64,000 nucleotides of DNA from Bacillus sp. NTK071 (GTDB taxonomy: Bacteria; Bacillota; Bacilli; Bacillales; Guptibacillaceae), in assembly GCF_017303315.1 (NCBI RefSeq), contig NZ_JAFKOI010000008.1, positions 92,709 to 156,708 on the forward strand, read 5' to 3'. The notes beneath the pieces are model-generated. The model searched no databases, was not told the origin of the DNA, and saw only the letters and a program-made list of their open reading frames with translations. Both the position numbers and the translations under genes were made by a program. Below are positions 1 through 8,201 of this stretch, in pieces (the first letter of the stretch is position 1; the number at the start of each line of letters is the position of its first letter).

Positions 1-274
1 ACTTATCGTGAACGATTTGTTTCATTTCTTCCCAAGAAGTTACTTCTCGTAAATCAAGTTCTTTCTTCATTAACCCGTATCGAAGCAAATGAAGGTGCGT
101 ATCATTGAAGGAAGGAGCCACCGTCTTCCCTTTCCCATCAACAACGTCGCTTTCATTCCCTTCATATGGCCCGTTTCCTATGTAAGAGAATTTCCCGTCA
201 TTTATGATCAGATGTCCATCGTCTAGTGTTTCTTTGCCTGGTTGATAGATTCTCACATTGTTAATGACACTCAT
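1..274 (-). CDS. Amidohydrolase, N-terminal part (runs off window start)
   Basis: The minus-strand reading frame opens with ATG at 274 and is still open at base 1, giving about 91 residues. The start is supported by AAGGAGTG eight bases upstream. The protein begins MSVINNVRIYQPGKETLDDG and contains the segment APSFNDTHLHLLRYG. That is the layout of the metal-dependent amidohydrolase superfamily (imidazolonepropionase/YtcJ type), with the metal-binding HxH in DTHLHL. Known for the family: zinc-dependent hydrolysis of C-N bonds in varied small substrates. The substrate cannot be told from this fragment. No terminator separates it from the window edge. Confidence 0.75.
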   Translation of the reverse strand, partial: MSVINNVRIYQPGKETLDDGHLIINDGKFSYIGNGPYEGNESDVVDGKGKTVAPSFNDTHLHLLRYGLMKKELDLREVTSWEEMKQIVHDK

Positions 275-376
275 TGTTCCACTCCTTGTTTATCGAATTC
301 TATTATTTATCTACCCCCTACTCAAAAAAATATTCGCTTACTTCATAAGTAATTTAATAGACTTACTAAACAGAAA

Positions 377-422
377 AAAGCTAGGTTATGTAATCTAGAG
401 CACGATTACATAACCTAGCTTT
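377..422 (-). terminator. Intrinsic terminator
   Basis: A perfect 19-bp inverted repeat (AAGCTAGGTTATGTAATC and its complement) encloses an 8-base loop. On the minus strand it is followed by TTTTTCTG. It lies just downstream of the exonuclease gene and should end the amt-DUF294-exonuclease transcription unit. Confidence 0.85.
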
Positions 423-432
423 CAAATCACCG

Positions 433-464
433 GTGAATCACGAGAACCGTCCCCGTGGTTCACC
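433..464. repeat. REP-A half element
   Basis: Single hairpin half with the core AGAACCGTCCCCGTGG inside GTGAATCACG...GTTCACC. It overlaps the stop codon of the exonuclease gene, so the repeat touches the coding end. Confidence 0.8.
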
Positions 465-1191
465 CCAACCGCGCCACCCGCTCATACACCTCACGCAAAT
501 TACGAAACCCTAATTCCTGAACTTTCTTCACGTAATAACACCAAAGCTCAGCAGTCATCTTCGCATCTCCCAAGGCATGATGGCGATCTCTTACTTCAAT
601 CCCGCTACTCGTACAGCAGTCTTCCAATTGAAATCCTTTCTGCTCAGGATCAACAATTCGAATGAGAAAAGATGTATCCACAATCCGATGGTCGAAATTA
701 GAACGCATTAAGCTCCAAGTGGCATGCTGCATGAAGGATTGTTCATGTTTGGCATGATGTGCAACTAACGTGTGTCCTTTCATAAATTCATAGAATTGAG
801 CAAGAACTTCTGATAGAGGTGGGGCTGAATATAGATCTTCCTCTTTAATTCCTGTTAATACTGTCACCTCTTCAGAAGGAGCTGTATTCGATTGAACTAA
901 CGAATAGAAGGTATCCTCCTCAATCGTTTCACCCGTTACTTTCACAGCCCCAATCGACAGCATCGCATCTCCTTTGTTCGGAAAGAAACCAGTTGTTTCA
1001 AGATCAAACACCACAACGCGCAATTCATTCAAGGGAACTTCGAGCGTGTTTTTCATTTTAATTTCTTTTTGCATCTGCCTCAGCATCGAGATATGGTGAG
1101 GATTTGATTGATCTTGAATCGAAGCATACATGCTCGTATTAACCTTCCCAGACATTTGCTTAAGATATTGAATCATTTGATTCATTCGCAT
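460..1191 (-). CDS. DnaQ-like DEDDh 3'-5' exonuclease domain protein
   Basis: A 243-residue protein. Residues about 55-215 form a DnaQ/PolC-type exonuclease fold: motif I is VFDLETTG, motif II is VAHHAKHEQSFM, and motif III is HHALGDA (His and Asp). The motif II position that is normally Asp appears to be Glu (KHE instead of xHD/FD), a conservative but notable change. The start ATG at 1191 directly follows the stop of the DUF294 gene, so the two are probably translationally coupled. Pairing of a DUF294 nucleotidyltransferase-like protein with this exonuclease is common in bacteria; the joint role is unknown. The last codons and stop lie inside a REP-A half. Confidence 0.85.
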   Translation of the reverse strand: MRMNQMIQYLKQMSGKVNTSMYASIQDQSNPHHISMLRQMQKEIKMKNTLEVPLNELRVVVFDLETTGFFPNKGDAMLSIGAVKVTGETIEEDTFYSLVQSNTAPSEEVTVLTGIKEEDLYSAPPLSEVLAQFYEFMKGHTLVAHHAKHEQSFMQHATWSLMRSNFDHRIVDTSFLIRIVDPEQKGFQLEDCCTSSGIEVRDRHHALGDAKMTAELWCYYVKKVQELGFRNLREVYERVARLG

Positions 1192-2175
1192 TTAAGAACA
1201 CCCTTTTTCGATTGCCTTTTTGGTGTACTTGTAGAGTTCCATTCCTTTTTTCATCATCTCTTTAAGCTCTTTCCTCTGTTCTTTAGGAAGAGAATCAATC
1301 GTCACATAGTGAACGGCTTCATAATTTTCTTGTTTCCCGTAGTGTAGGCGGAAGTGTAAGAGTTTCATAAACTCATTTTCATAAGATTGACGTTCTGAGC
1401 GAGGAAGCGTTTGATCGGATAAGGCTTCTAGTCTTGATAACGTAGACGTGTTCATCACTTTCTCTTTCAAAGCAAGAAGCCTAACCGCATTCACATACGG
1501 AAAGAAAGCAGTCTGTTTAAAATTCACTTCTCCTGTATGCTCCCCGTGCGTTTCGGCAAGAATTTGCCCAAATACGCCGACTCCTTTTTGCAGATGCATC
1601 GTGTTTTTCAACATTCTCTTCAATAAGTGCGGTGATTCTTCCAGTTTAAGGTGAATCAGTTTCTTTAACTCATCAATAGGTTGATCACGACCAACTAACA
1701 CTCTCGCATCAACAAAAATCAACAGGTAACGGATCGCATCAAAACGTTCATCATCGATCCAGCTTTCAAGCTGCCCTCTCCATTCGTCCGTTGATTTACA
1801 CCACAACGGATTTGAAGCCATCACTTTCCCATCACAGAATTCATACCCAACCGCATGTAGCCCATTTGAAATTTCGTTACCAAGCTTGAGGAAATAATCG
1901 CTTGCCCCTTCGCTCGTTTCTTGATAAACAATGCCATGATCCTGATCACTCCATAACGCTTGTTCAAACCGCCCACCGCTTCCCATCAGAAAAAATGAAA
2001 AAGAAGAGGGGGCAGGACCCCACTCTTTTTTCACTTTCTGTTCCGCAAGATGAACGACTTGCCTCATAAGTTGATCATGGAAGGCATTGAGCGCCACATG
2101 GTCTTCTACAACACCTTTAATTTGTTGTTCTCGCATTTTCATTAACGACTCATACGTTTCCAAATCATTTACCAT
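1192..2175 (-). CDS. DUF294 putative nucleotidyltransferase (GlnD-like)
   Basis: A 327-residue protein with the nucleotidyltransferase signature GSGGRFEQALWSDQDHG (about residues 65-82), which provides the GS loop and the metal-binding DxD equivalent. It is followed by the helical DUF294 C-terminal domain. The family is related to the PII-uridylyltransferase GlnD. It lies 35 bp downstream of an ammonium transporter gene on the same strand and abuts the exonuclease gene, so all three probably form one operon. A role in nitrogen signalling is a reasonable inference from that neighbourhood, but no PII (glnB/glnK) gene is present in the window and the substrate is unknown. Confidence 0.8.
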   Translation of the reverse strand: MVNDLETYESLMKMREQQIKGVVEDHVALNAFHDQLMRQVVHLAEQKVKKEWGPAPSSFSFFLMGSGGRFEQALWSDQDHGIVYQETSEGASDYFLKLGNEISNGLHAVGYEFCDGKVMASNPLWCKSTDEWRGQLESWIDDERFDAIRYLLIFVDARVLVGRDQPIDELKKLIHLKLEESPHLLKRMLKNTMHLQKGVGVFGQILAETHGEHTGEVNFKQTAFFPYVNAVRLLALKEKVMNTSTLSRLEALSDQTLPRSERQSYENEFMKLLHFRLHYGKQENYEAVHYVTIDSLPKEQRKELKEMMKKGMELYKYTKKAIEKGCS

Positions 2176-2210
2176 GCTAACAGCCCCCTTGCTTCTCAGT
2201 AGTTAGCGAC

Positions 2211-3494
2211 TTAACCGGATTTTGAGGTGCCGTCTACTTGTTGGCTTGAGCTGTTTGCTTGAAACATCTCAGGGTAACCATAGCTACCGTGCTCACTAAG
2301 ATCAAGACCAATAATCTCTTCTTCTTCAGATACACGTAATCCGTTAAGTACTTTCTTAATTATCACGAGAAGAATAAACGATACAATAAAAGCATAAGCG
2401 CCACTTGCACCAACACCTAGCGCTTGAACGCCAAGCTGACTGAAACCGCCACCGTAGAAAAGCCCTGGTTGACCAACCGTCGCAAGTTCCGGTGTTGCGA
2501 AGAATCCAGTTGATAATGTACCCCATACGCCCGCTACCCCGTGAACGGATAAGGCAAAGATCGGATCGTCCACTTTCCGTTTTTCGAAGAATCTCATGCT
2601 ATAGAACACGATGAAACCAGCAACCAAGCCAATCACAACCGCTCCCCACGTATCAACAAAGGCACAAGATGCTGTGATGGCAACCAAACCTGCTAATGCA
2701 CCGTTTAACATCGTTGGTACATCCGCTTTTCCTGTTACAGCCCACGCTACAACTAGAGCCGCTACGGCTCCAGCACCTGCTGCTAAGTTCGTATTCATGG
2801 CAACAAAGCCAAAGAATGCAGCATCCGCAGATAACGTACTTCCTGCATTAAACCCGAACCAACCGACCCATAATACAAGCACACCAAGCGCTGTGAATAC
2901 CTGGTTGTGTCCGGCAATATTGTTTGGAGAACCATCTTTATTGTATTTACCGATACGAGGTTTCAAAAGAATGGTTGCGGCGAAAGCACCCATCGCACCT
3001 GTTAAGTGAACAACCGTTGATCCCGCAAAGTCCTGCTTCCCATGTTCTGCTAACCAGCCACCGCCCCAGATCCAGTGGGCAATAACTGGATATACAAGGA
3101 CTGAGAATAGTACGGCAAACAGAATATAAGCAGTTAACTTCGCGCGTTCTGCAAAACCACCAAACGCGATCGTTAACGAAATACCCGCGAACGCTAGTTG
3201 GAATAAGAAGAACACCGGCGCTGAAAGTCCTAACCCCTCAATTTCATAACCTGAATAGAAAAAGTCTGTTAAACCGAAGAACGCATTGCCTTCACCGAAA
3301 ATCAACCCATATCCAACTGCCCAAAAGACGAGTGACGCAATCCCAAACGTGAAAACGGTCTTACCTGCAATATGGCCAGCATTTTTCATTCGTGTTGATC
3401 CTGCTTCAAGTAAAATGAAGCCACCTAACATTAAAATAACGAGTACTGCTGAAACCATCACCCAAAGACTATTCATCAGAAACATTGAATCCAT
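2211..3494 (-). CDS. amt: Ammonium transporter (Amt family)
   Basis: A 427-residue membrane protein with about eleven hydrophobic segments and the family signature DFAGSTVVHLTGAMGA (about residues 154-170). Further pore-region residues include GGFAER and HGVAGVWGTLSTG with the conserved His. Amt proteins form trimers that conduct ammonia/ammonium across the cytoplasmic membrane. The usual PII partner gene (glnK) is absent here. A DUF294 GlnD-like gene and an exonuclease gene follow on the same strand. The C-terminal tail (about residues 385-427) is cytoplasmic. Confidence 0.95.
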   Translation of the reverse strand: MDSMFLMNSLWVMVSAVLVILMLGGFILLEAGSTRMKNAGHIAGKTVFTFGIASLVFWAVGYGLIFGEGNAFFGLTDFFYSGYEIEGLGLSAPVFFLFQLAFAGISLTIAFGGFAERAKLTAYILFAVLFSVLVYPVIAHWIWGGGWLAEHGKQDFAGSTVVHLTGAMGAFAATILLKPRIGKYNKDGSPNNIAGHNQVFTALGVLVLWVGWFGFNAGSTLSADAAFFGFVAMNTNLAAGAGAVAALVVAWAVTGKADVPTMLNGALAGLVAITASCAFVDTWGAVVIGLVAGFIVFYSMRFFEKRKVDDPIFALSVHGVAGVWGTLSTGFFATPELATVGQPGLFYGGGFSQLGVQALGVGASGAYAFIVSFILLVIIKKVLNGLRVSEEEEIIGLDLSEHGSYGYPEMFQANSSSQQVDGTSKSG

Positions 3495-3909
3495 TCTAAC
3501 TTCCCCTCTCCATTTTTCAGAACCTCAAAAGACATTTTTAGAAAATACTAATTTATCTGATATTTATGATTATAAGTATTTTTGCATGAAAAGAACCGTT
3601 CTACAACAATCATGTCACATTATCTCTCCTACAAAATAAAGCGTTGAAACCGCATTGAGTTCACGTTATTCTGATTACTCATTATCAACCAAACGTTGTA
3701 AGCGTTACCAACTATCTTTTATGAATATACATTTCAAAACGTCCTATCTAGCCTAGATTTCAACTACTATTAGAAATCAATCAAACGTTTGTTTAACAGG
3801 ATGGTTGATTGTATACAGGCAATACCTCATAAGCCCATTAAAATAGTGGTAGGATTAGGCTCTATGGTTTAAAATAGGTCACTAACAAGAAAAGCAGAAC
3901 TTAAAGGTA
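3495..3909. other. Intergenic region between divergent amt and the + strand gene
   Basis: 415 bp without a convincing gene. It holds the upstream sequences of two divergent genes and the palindrome annotated separately at 3777-3799. I see no riboswitch-like structure. Confidence 0.6.
3777..3799. promoter_or_regulatory. Operator-like palindrome CAAACGTTTG
   Basis: A 23-base sequence centred on the perfect palindrome CAAACGTTTG. An identical 23-mer occurs at 31524-31546 in front of another gene. Here it lies about 110 bp upstream of the metalloprotease-like gene. It resembles repressor operators of the TetR type; the binding protein is not identified. Confidence 0.45.
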
Positions 3910-3912
3910 GTG

Positions 3913-4338
3913 ATGAGAAACATGTTATATATTTGGGATGTTGAAAAGATCATTAAAGATACATTGGAACAGCACGAGTTAAACATTAATTACGAATTCA
4001 ATAATGAACTTAACGCTCCAATGAGCTATAACGTATCAACCAACACAATCAAATTTAACTATTTACAAATAAACGGCTATCAAGCCAAAGTGAACTTTAA
4101 ACTAAAAGAAACAGAAGAAAACATTGCACTCCTCCTTCTCTATCACGAAATCGGGTATTACTTAGATTTCAAGAAACACAGACATGATTTAAGGATTTTA
4201 ATGTATGAAGATGAGGAAGTTCAGCAGAAGCTGCTTGCTGAGATTGAAGAGAACGCTTGGGAATTTGGGCGGAGATTGGTGCCTGATTATTTGGTAGAAT
4301 CTTATGATCGGTTGCGGGAGTTGGATCGGGAGTTTTAG
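3913..4338 (+). CDS. Small metalloprotease-like protein (HEIGYY variant)
   Basis: About 141 residues. The segment LLLYHEIGYYLDF (about residues 75-88) aligns with the HExGHxxD zinc motif of gluzincin-like and ImmA/IrrE-like proteins, but the second His is Tyr, so zinc binding may be lost or altered. A downstream acidic helix contains EENAWEFGRRLVP, similar to the ExxAW segment in such proteins. ATG at 3913 was chosen because AAAGG precedes it; GTG at 3910 is also possible. A REP-A element begins directly after the stop. Function unknown. Confidence 0.6.
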   Translation: MRNMLYIWDVEKIIKDTLEQHELNINYEFNNELNAPMSYNVSTNTIKFNYLQINGYQAKVNFKLKETEENIALLLLYHEIGYYLDFKKHRHDLRILMYEDEEVQQKLLAEIEENAWEFGRRLVPDYLVESYDRLRELDREF

Positions 4339-4349
4339 AGAATCACGTA

Positions 4350-4503
4350 AATCACGGGGACGGTTCTACTGATTCATTTGTACACAATATACAAATAAAC
4401 CAGAGGAACTAATCAGTAGGTTATGTCACCCAGTTTTTCTTTGAATCTGAAGAAATTTCATTAAACATGGAAGTGAATCACGAGAACCGTCCCCGTGATT
4501 CAT
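4350..4503. repeat. REP-A full element
   Basis: Left end CACGGGGACGGTTCTACTGA and right end AGAACCGTCCCCGTGATTC in inverted orientation flank about 100 bp that contain a degenerate AAACCAG...CCAGTTTTT hairpin. The spacer is closely similar to those at 6644-6795 and 6887-7004, so these belong to one subfamily. Confidence 0.9.
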
Positions 4504-4511
4504 TCCCCCGG

Positions 4512-4540
4512 TTGACAATGAGAATCATTCTCTATATGAT
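4512..4540 (+). promoter_or_regulatory. Sigma-A promoter overlapped by a Fur box
   Basis: TTGACA (4512-4517) and TATGAT (4535-4540) are spaced by 17 bp. The spacer contains the palindrome GAGAATCATTCTC, which matches the core of the Bacillus Fur operator. Iron-dependent repression of the following lipoprotein gene is expected. Confidence 0.8.
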
Positions 4541-4590
4541 AATGTTGAAATGATAACGATTACTACATAGAAAATAGGGGGAAATCAAAC

Positions 4591-5772
4591 GTGTTGAAGC
4601 ATAAGATCTTATATTTATTTCTTGCTTTAGGTCTAGTTCTAGCTGCTTGCGGGCAATCAAATGGGAACTCTACCAATGAAAATGCTTCTGATCAAAAGTC
4701 AGAACAGAATAGCGCGGAAAAAGCGGATGAAGAGAATGGTGAAGAAAAGGAAGAAGATGCTGATTTCATCTCTTCTTTTAATGAAGGGAAAGCAGAGCTT
4801 GAGAAAGCTTCTGAAGGTGAAGACGTTGACTATCAGGCTGTGATTGATCTTTATAATAACGACTTAAAACCTCTTGTTGAACAAAGAGAAGGTGAAATGG
4901 ATCAACAGATCTCTTCTGCTCTTGAAGCCGGAAAATCTGGTGACCTAGATGGCGAAGTTGTGAAACAAATCTACGATAAGCTAATGCAAAAGGTTTTCTA
5001 TTTAACAGTAAAGCATGAGTTTGACGAAGTGAATGAAAACTGGGGCAATACAGAAGAAGTGAACAAAGAGATTGAAGAAGCGAAGGAATACTATGAAGTG
5101 TTAAAAGGCACTGTCGAAAAACGTGATGCGGCATACGATACTTCCATGGTTTCTCAAATCGACTCTGGTTTCAGTGAAATGGAAACCGCTGTCGAAAACG
5201 ATGACAACCTTCAATTTGTACTCGGAAGCCAAATGGTTGATAAAACGTTAATGAAGACGTTCTATCTTGCCACTGGCGCTCTTCCTGAAGGATATGCAAC
5301 AAAAGCTGCTAAAGAAGCAAAAGAGGATCCTGAGCATGCTCGTGTGGAACAAGCAGAAGGATGGGCATTCTATCAATCGATCTCAAATTACATTACGAAC
5401 CACGCTGAAGAAGATGCAGCACTAATCGAAGAAAATTTAAGTCTTGAAAACGATGTAGCAGAGATCGACCCAGAAGCTGTTAACCATGCGTTTATTCGCG
5501 GCTTCTCGAAAGTAGCCCTTCATGAATATGAAGAAAGCGAAGAAGAATGGGGAGAAGATAAATCCACAATCACTGCCCTTGAAGGTGCCCTCTTCATCGA
5601 TATGATTTCAAGCGACATCGAGCGCATGGAAGGCGAAGAAGCTTACAACACCCTTTCTGACCATGCCCAGTCTTATCTAGAAGCTGTTAAATCAGATGAA
5701 AAAGAAAAGGCAATGGAAGAGCTGAAAGAAATTAAAGAAACACTGAATATGGTTATTGAGAAAGCGGAATAA
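4591..5772 (+). CDS. Fur-regulated acidic lipoprotein
   Basis: A 393-residue protein with a lipoprotein signal peptide ending LVLAAC, so lipidation at Cys20 on the outer face of the membrane is expected. A Ser/Asn/Glu-rich linker (residues 21-60) precedes a mostly helical acidic domain built of two similar halves. I do not recognise a named family. The Fur-box promoter at 4512-4540 suggests a role in iron acquisition or iron sensing at the surface, perhaps as a binding component of a ferrous-iron or imelysin-like system; that is inference. The start is GTG at 4591 with AGGGGG upstream. It stands alone between REP-A copies and has its own terminator. Confidence 0.75.
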   Translation: MLKHKILYLFLALGLVLAACGQSNGNSTNENASDQKSEQNSAEKADEENGEEKEEDADFISSFNEGKAELEKASEGEDVDYQAVIDLYNNDLKPLVEQREGEMDQQISSALEAGKSGDLDGEVVKQIYDKLMQKVFYLTVKHEFDEVNENWGNTEEVNKEIEEAKEYYEVLKGTVEKRDAAYDTSMVSQIDSGFSEMETAVENDDNLQFVLGSQMVDKTLMKTFYLATGALPEGYATKAAKEAKEDPEHARVEQAEGWAFYQSISNYITNHAEEDAALIEENLSLENDVAEIDPEAVNHAFIRGFSKVALHEYEESEEEWGEDKSTITALEGALFIDMISSDIERMEGEEAYNTLSDHAQSYLEAVKSDEKEKAMEELKEIKETLNMVIEKAE

Positions 5773-5781
5773 ATGTGGATA

Positions 5782-5816
5782 AGTACCTTTTCCTTATTGG
5801 AAGAGGTACTTTTTTT
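5782..5816 (+). terminator. Intrinsic terminator
   Basis: AGTACCTTTTCC pairs with GGAAGAGGTACT and is followed by seven T. It ends the Fur-regulated lipoprotein transcript. Confidence 0.85.
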
Positions 5817-5822
5817 ATGAGT

Positions 5823-5977
5823 GGATCATGGGGACGGTTCTGTTGATGCATTAAAGTAAAAGATCAAAAGAAGGTGCATGAACCATATCTATAATTCGCT
5901 CACCTTCTTTATAAGGATTGACCTAACATTATTTATCTAGTTAAAAAATGAATCATGAGAACCGTTTCTGTGATTCC
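5823..5977. repeat. REP-A full element, AGAAGGTG subfamily
   Basis: Left end GGGGACGGTTCTGTTGATG and right end GAATCATGAGAACCGT flank a hairpin AAAAGAAGGTG...CACCTTCTTT. The whole element is nearly the same as the one at 57195-57352, including the spacer, which indicates recent copying. Confidence 0.9.
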
Positions 5978-6015
5978 GTCCTAGACTAGAGCTACCTTCT
6001 AAGACGCATTACACT

Positions 6016-6291
6016 CTACATTTTTAATAGTACTTGATATAATTTTTCGGATTTATTCAATTCTCCTAAAAGCGGATTTTCATAGTCGCTATAACTATCC
6101 AGATATGCCCTAACACCACCAACAATATTTATATTTTTAATATCATTATTATTTTCTAATATTTCCAGCGCCTTTTCATATCTTTTATAAATAAGTTGTA
6201 ATATTCCATCGTTAATTTCATTAGAGTAATTTACTTCAAGGTGATTTAACACTACTTTTATTTGTTCGATCAACTGCTTTTTCTTGTCCAT
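6016..6291 (-). CDS. Putative immunity protein of orphan toxin cassette
   Basis: 91 residues, charged and helical, with the motif GGVRAYLDSYSDYENPLL. The same core (GxxRAYxD...Y..PL..EL.K.E) occurs in the proteins at 9146-9451 and 11588-11839, which sit behind a related toxin domain. The start is 9 bp after the stop of the toxin fragment, a normal toxin-immunity arrangement. Known pattern: the small gene directly 3' of a polymorphic toxin encodes its immunity protein. The family name is not recognised. Confidence 0.6.
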   Translation of the reverse strand: MDKKKQLIEQIKVVLNHLEVNYSNEINDGILQLIYKRYEKALEILENNNDIKNINIVGGVRAYLDSYSDYENPLLGELNKSEKLYQVLLKM

Positions 6292-6300
6292 TATATCCTC

Positions 6301-6702
6301 CTACCTACTAGGAACCTCTCTAGTTTCTTTTATCCATTCTGAAGGCCAACCCTGTGGTAATAGTACTTGATCTGCATCGCCTTTCAGTAGTGCTCCCGTT
6401 TTTGTATTTTGTTTTTCGACTCTACCAATATTTAGAACTTCACCCTTTGGTACTTCAATTACTGCTTCATATTGTCTAGAATTTTTCCAATCTGGTAATA
6501 GAGCAGTATTGACCTTAGCGTTTATTCTATTTACTGCTGGAATAATAGTTATAAAAGAACCATGAATTTTGGCCATTCCGCCATATGTTCTATATAATAA
6601 TATATTCTCTTCAGTGATTACAGTTCTATAATTACCTTCTTTTGGATCATGGGGACGGTTCTGGTGATTCATTTGTACAAAATATAAAACAAACCAGATC
6701 AA
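6301..6702 (-). pseudogene. Orphan C-terminal toxin domain, 5' end cut at a REP-A element
   Basis: The frame encodes 133 residues, but the first roughly 20 are REP-A sequence read as protein. Genuine homology starts near GNYRTVITEENILLYRTYGG. It is paralogous to 9465-9845: both share YRT/FGG, PAVNRI.AKV, ALLP.WKN.RQYEA.IE.P and a final DQ.LLP. This resembles the ADP-ribosyltransferase-like C-terminal domains of polymorphic toxins (R-x-[YF]-G-G opening, acidic/Gln late motif), although I cannot confirm the enzyme class. There is no LXG, linker or native start, so it is a silent cassette unless recombined onto a full-length gene. Its immunity gene follows. Confidence 0.6.
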
Positions 6703-6795
6703 CTAATCAGTAGGTTGTGTCACCTAGTTCTTCTTTAAAGCTGAAGAGATTTTATTAAACATGGAAGTGAATCACGAGAACCGTCCCCGTGATTC
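6644..6795. repeat. REP-A full element
   Basis: Left end ATGGGGACGGTTCTGGTGATTC and right end AATCACGAGAACCGTCCCC flank a degenerate central hairpin. The left end abuts the 5' truncation point of the toxin domain at 6301-6702. Confidence 0.9.
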
Positions 6796-6886
6796 TGGTA
6801 AACAGTCCGAAACTATTCATAAGCATCGAAACCTGACTAATATTCAATATTTTCACCTCATTACTTTATTTCTCGTATATAACCTT

Positions 6887-7004
6887 GAATTACGGGGGTA
6901 GCAGCTCTACTGATTCATTTGTACAAAATATCCTAGTTCTTCTTTGAAGCCGAAGAGATTTCATTAAACTTGGAAGTGTATCATGAGAACCGTCCCCGTG
7001 GTGA
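6887..7004. repeat. REP-A element with internal deletion
   Basis: A decayed left end (TACGGGGGTAGCAGCTCTACTG) and a good right end (GAGAACCGTCCCCGTGG). The central hairpin of its subfamily is missing. It ends 10 bp before the stop of the toxin fragment at 7015-7467. Confidence 0.75.
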
Positions 7005-7014
7005 TCATAATTAA

Positions 7015-7467
7015 TTAAATTTCCTGCCATAGTTCAATTAGTTTCACATCTCTTACATCAACTAATTTCTCATAATAATATTTATCTGATCGTTCAAACC
7101 CATTTTCTTTTGCAAGTTCTGCATCTGCAGTTCCGATTATTATTTTCGTTTGATCTTTTGGGAAATTAACATTAAAGGCATGACCATTATACTCTGCCTT
7201 ATAATCTATCTTAATTAGCATTTCAATGTCGGTTCTTTTTACTTCTTTAATATAGATTTCCGGAAGATTCTTAGCATCCTTAAAACTATTTGGATAAGTT
7301 TTTTTCACAAATCCATTACCTAAATCACTTTTGTTTTTGCTAACCAATCTAATATTATTCAAATCACTTTTACTAACACTATATACATTATTGTTATATT
7401 TAGCATACTTTCCTTTCTCCAGCTCTTTCTCCTCCTTTACCTTATAGGCATAGATACCTTTATGGCT
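7015..7467 (-). pseudogene. Orphan toxin-like C-terminal fragment without start codon
   Basis: The stop is at 7015. The frame reads upstream to an in-frame TGA just before codons for YSHKGIYAYKVKEEKELEKG, about 150 residues, with no good start near its true 5' end. The segment NGFVKKTYPNSFKDAKNLPEI and a Tyr/Lys-rich C-terminus are the only visible features. It begins within 15 bp of a REP-A hairpin core (7481-7534), the same cut-at-repeat arrangement as its neighbours, so I read it as another C-terminal toxin cassette. No immunity gene follows. The toxin type is not recognised. Confidence 0.45.
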
Positions 7468-7480
7468 GTATCAAAATAGC

Positions 7481-7534
7481 AAACAGAAAAACCAGGTGGA
7501 CTAAATAATAGAACGGTTAGCCCCCTGGTTGTTC
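7481..7534. repeat. REP-A central hairpin, ends decayed
   Basis: AACAGAAAAACCAGG...CCCCTGGTTGTTC is the AAACCAGGTG-type hairpin found in the middle of many REP-A copies. The flanking REP ends are no longer recognisable. Confidence 0.6.
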
Positions 7535-7874
7535 TTAAGTCATATTTTGTACGCTATTAAATCTGTGAAATAAACCAATCAAACTGTTCTCGTAATTTCA
7601 TCTTACCGTTGTTTTTGTATTCTGCATAATTTGTCAACATGAGATTTCACCAATTTCTTTTATCATTGATTCTAATTTATCAAGTTCAATAGCTAATGGT
7701 GAAAGTGATTAAAAAGATAAAATTTAAGTGAAGCCTCGCTTATTAAGCGTTTCATAGGAATTCAGTAAAGTCTAAGTAGATGCTTATTTGTAACCTTCAT
7801 AAAACATTAGAAAAGGTAGCTCTTGGGCTATCTTTTGTTTCTCTTAGTTTACTATTAGAAAAGAAGTAAATGCA
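7535..7874. other. Gene-poor stretch with an immunity-gene relic
   Basis: No intact gene. About 38 bp at 7663-7700 match the 3' end of the immunity genes at 9146 and 11588 (codons for IDKLESMIK on the minus strand) with only a few changes. The rest is AT-rich and not recognised. Confidence 0.6.
7663..7700 (-). pseudogene. Relic of the 9146/11588 immunity gene
   Basis: Near-identical to the 3' parts of the two full copies (TTTTATCATTGATTCTAATT onward). It is the third trace of this immunity gene in 4 kb, without toxin or reading frame. Confidence 0.6.
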
Positions 7875-8180
7875 TGCAGTCTTTAACTATAGCTTGTGGT
7901 ATTATCTCAGTATGGATAGCGTTTAATTTATTTTTTTATTTATTATATCTCGTTAGTAGAACAGCAGGGCATGTATTTTATTATTGGGCCACTCATGTGG
8001 ACCTAGATATTGGTTCTCCCCTCCGTTCTTAGGATTAACTCGATATGCAGCAAATCGCTATTATGTTAAGTTTAATTGTTTTAAAGCTATTGATGCTTAT
8101 TTTATTCTCAATTTTGCTCCTTCTCTTACAAACCGTTTTCTTTATTTACTTTATTCATTTTTCCGAAGCAACCTGAAACA
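7875..8180 (+). pseudogene. Frameshifted paralogue of the small membrane protein at 15268
   Basis: From ATG at 7875 the frame gives a hydrophobic segment ending LLYLVSRTAGHVFYYW, which parallels LLYLLSKSAGKGLYRW of the intact protein. It then stops near 8025. The homologous continuation PPFLGLTRYAANRYYVKFN (intact: FPFLGLTQYVASRLYEKYN) is in another frame. A shift and small deletion near 8005-8015 therefore broke the gene. It lies directly upstream of a paralogue of the gene that follows the intact copy. Confidence 0.8.
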
Positions 8181-8201
8181 AAATGAGAGGATTATGCCCA
8201 T

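Noticed and set aside
2611..3009. 132-codon plus-strand ORF inside amt
   Set aside because: It lies wholly opposite a well-conserved membrane transporter gene and has low-complexity Ala/Thr/Pro composition.
3777..3799. Palindrome considered as an intrinsic terminator
   Set aside because: There is no GC-rich stem and no T run; an operator fits better.
5781..5977. Central hairpin of REP-A at 5860-5915 considered as a separate gene terminator
   Set aside because: The hairpin belongs to the repeat element; the lipoprotein gene already has its own terminator at 5782-5816.
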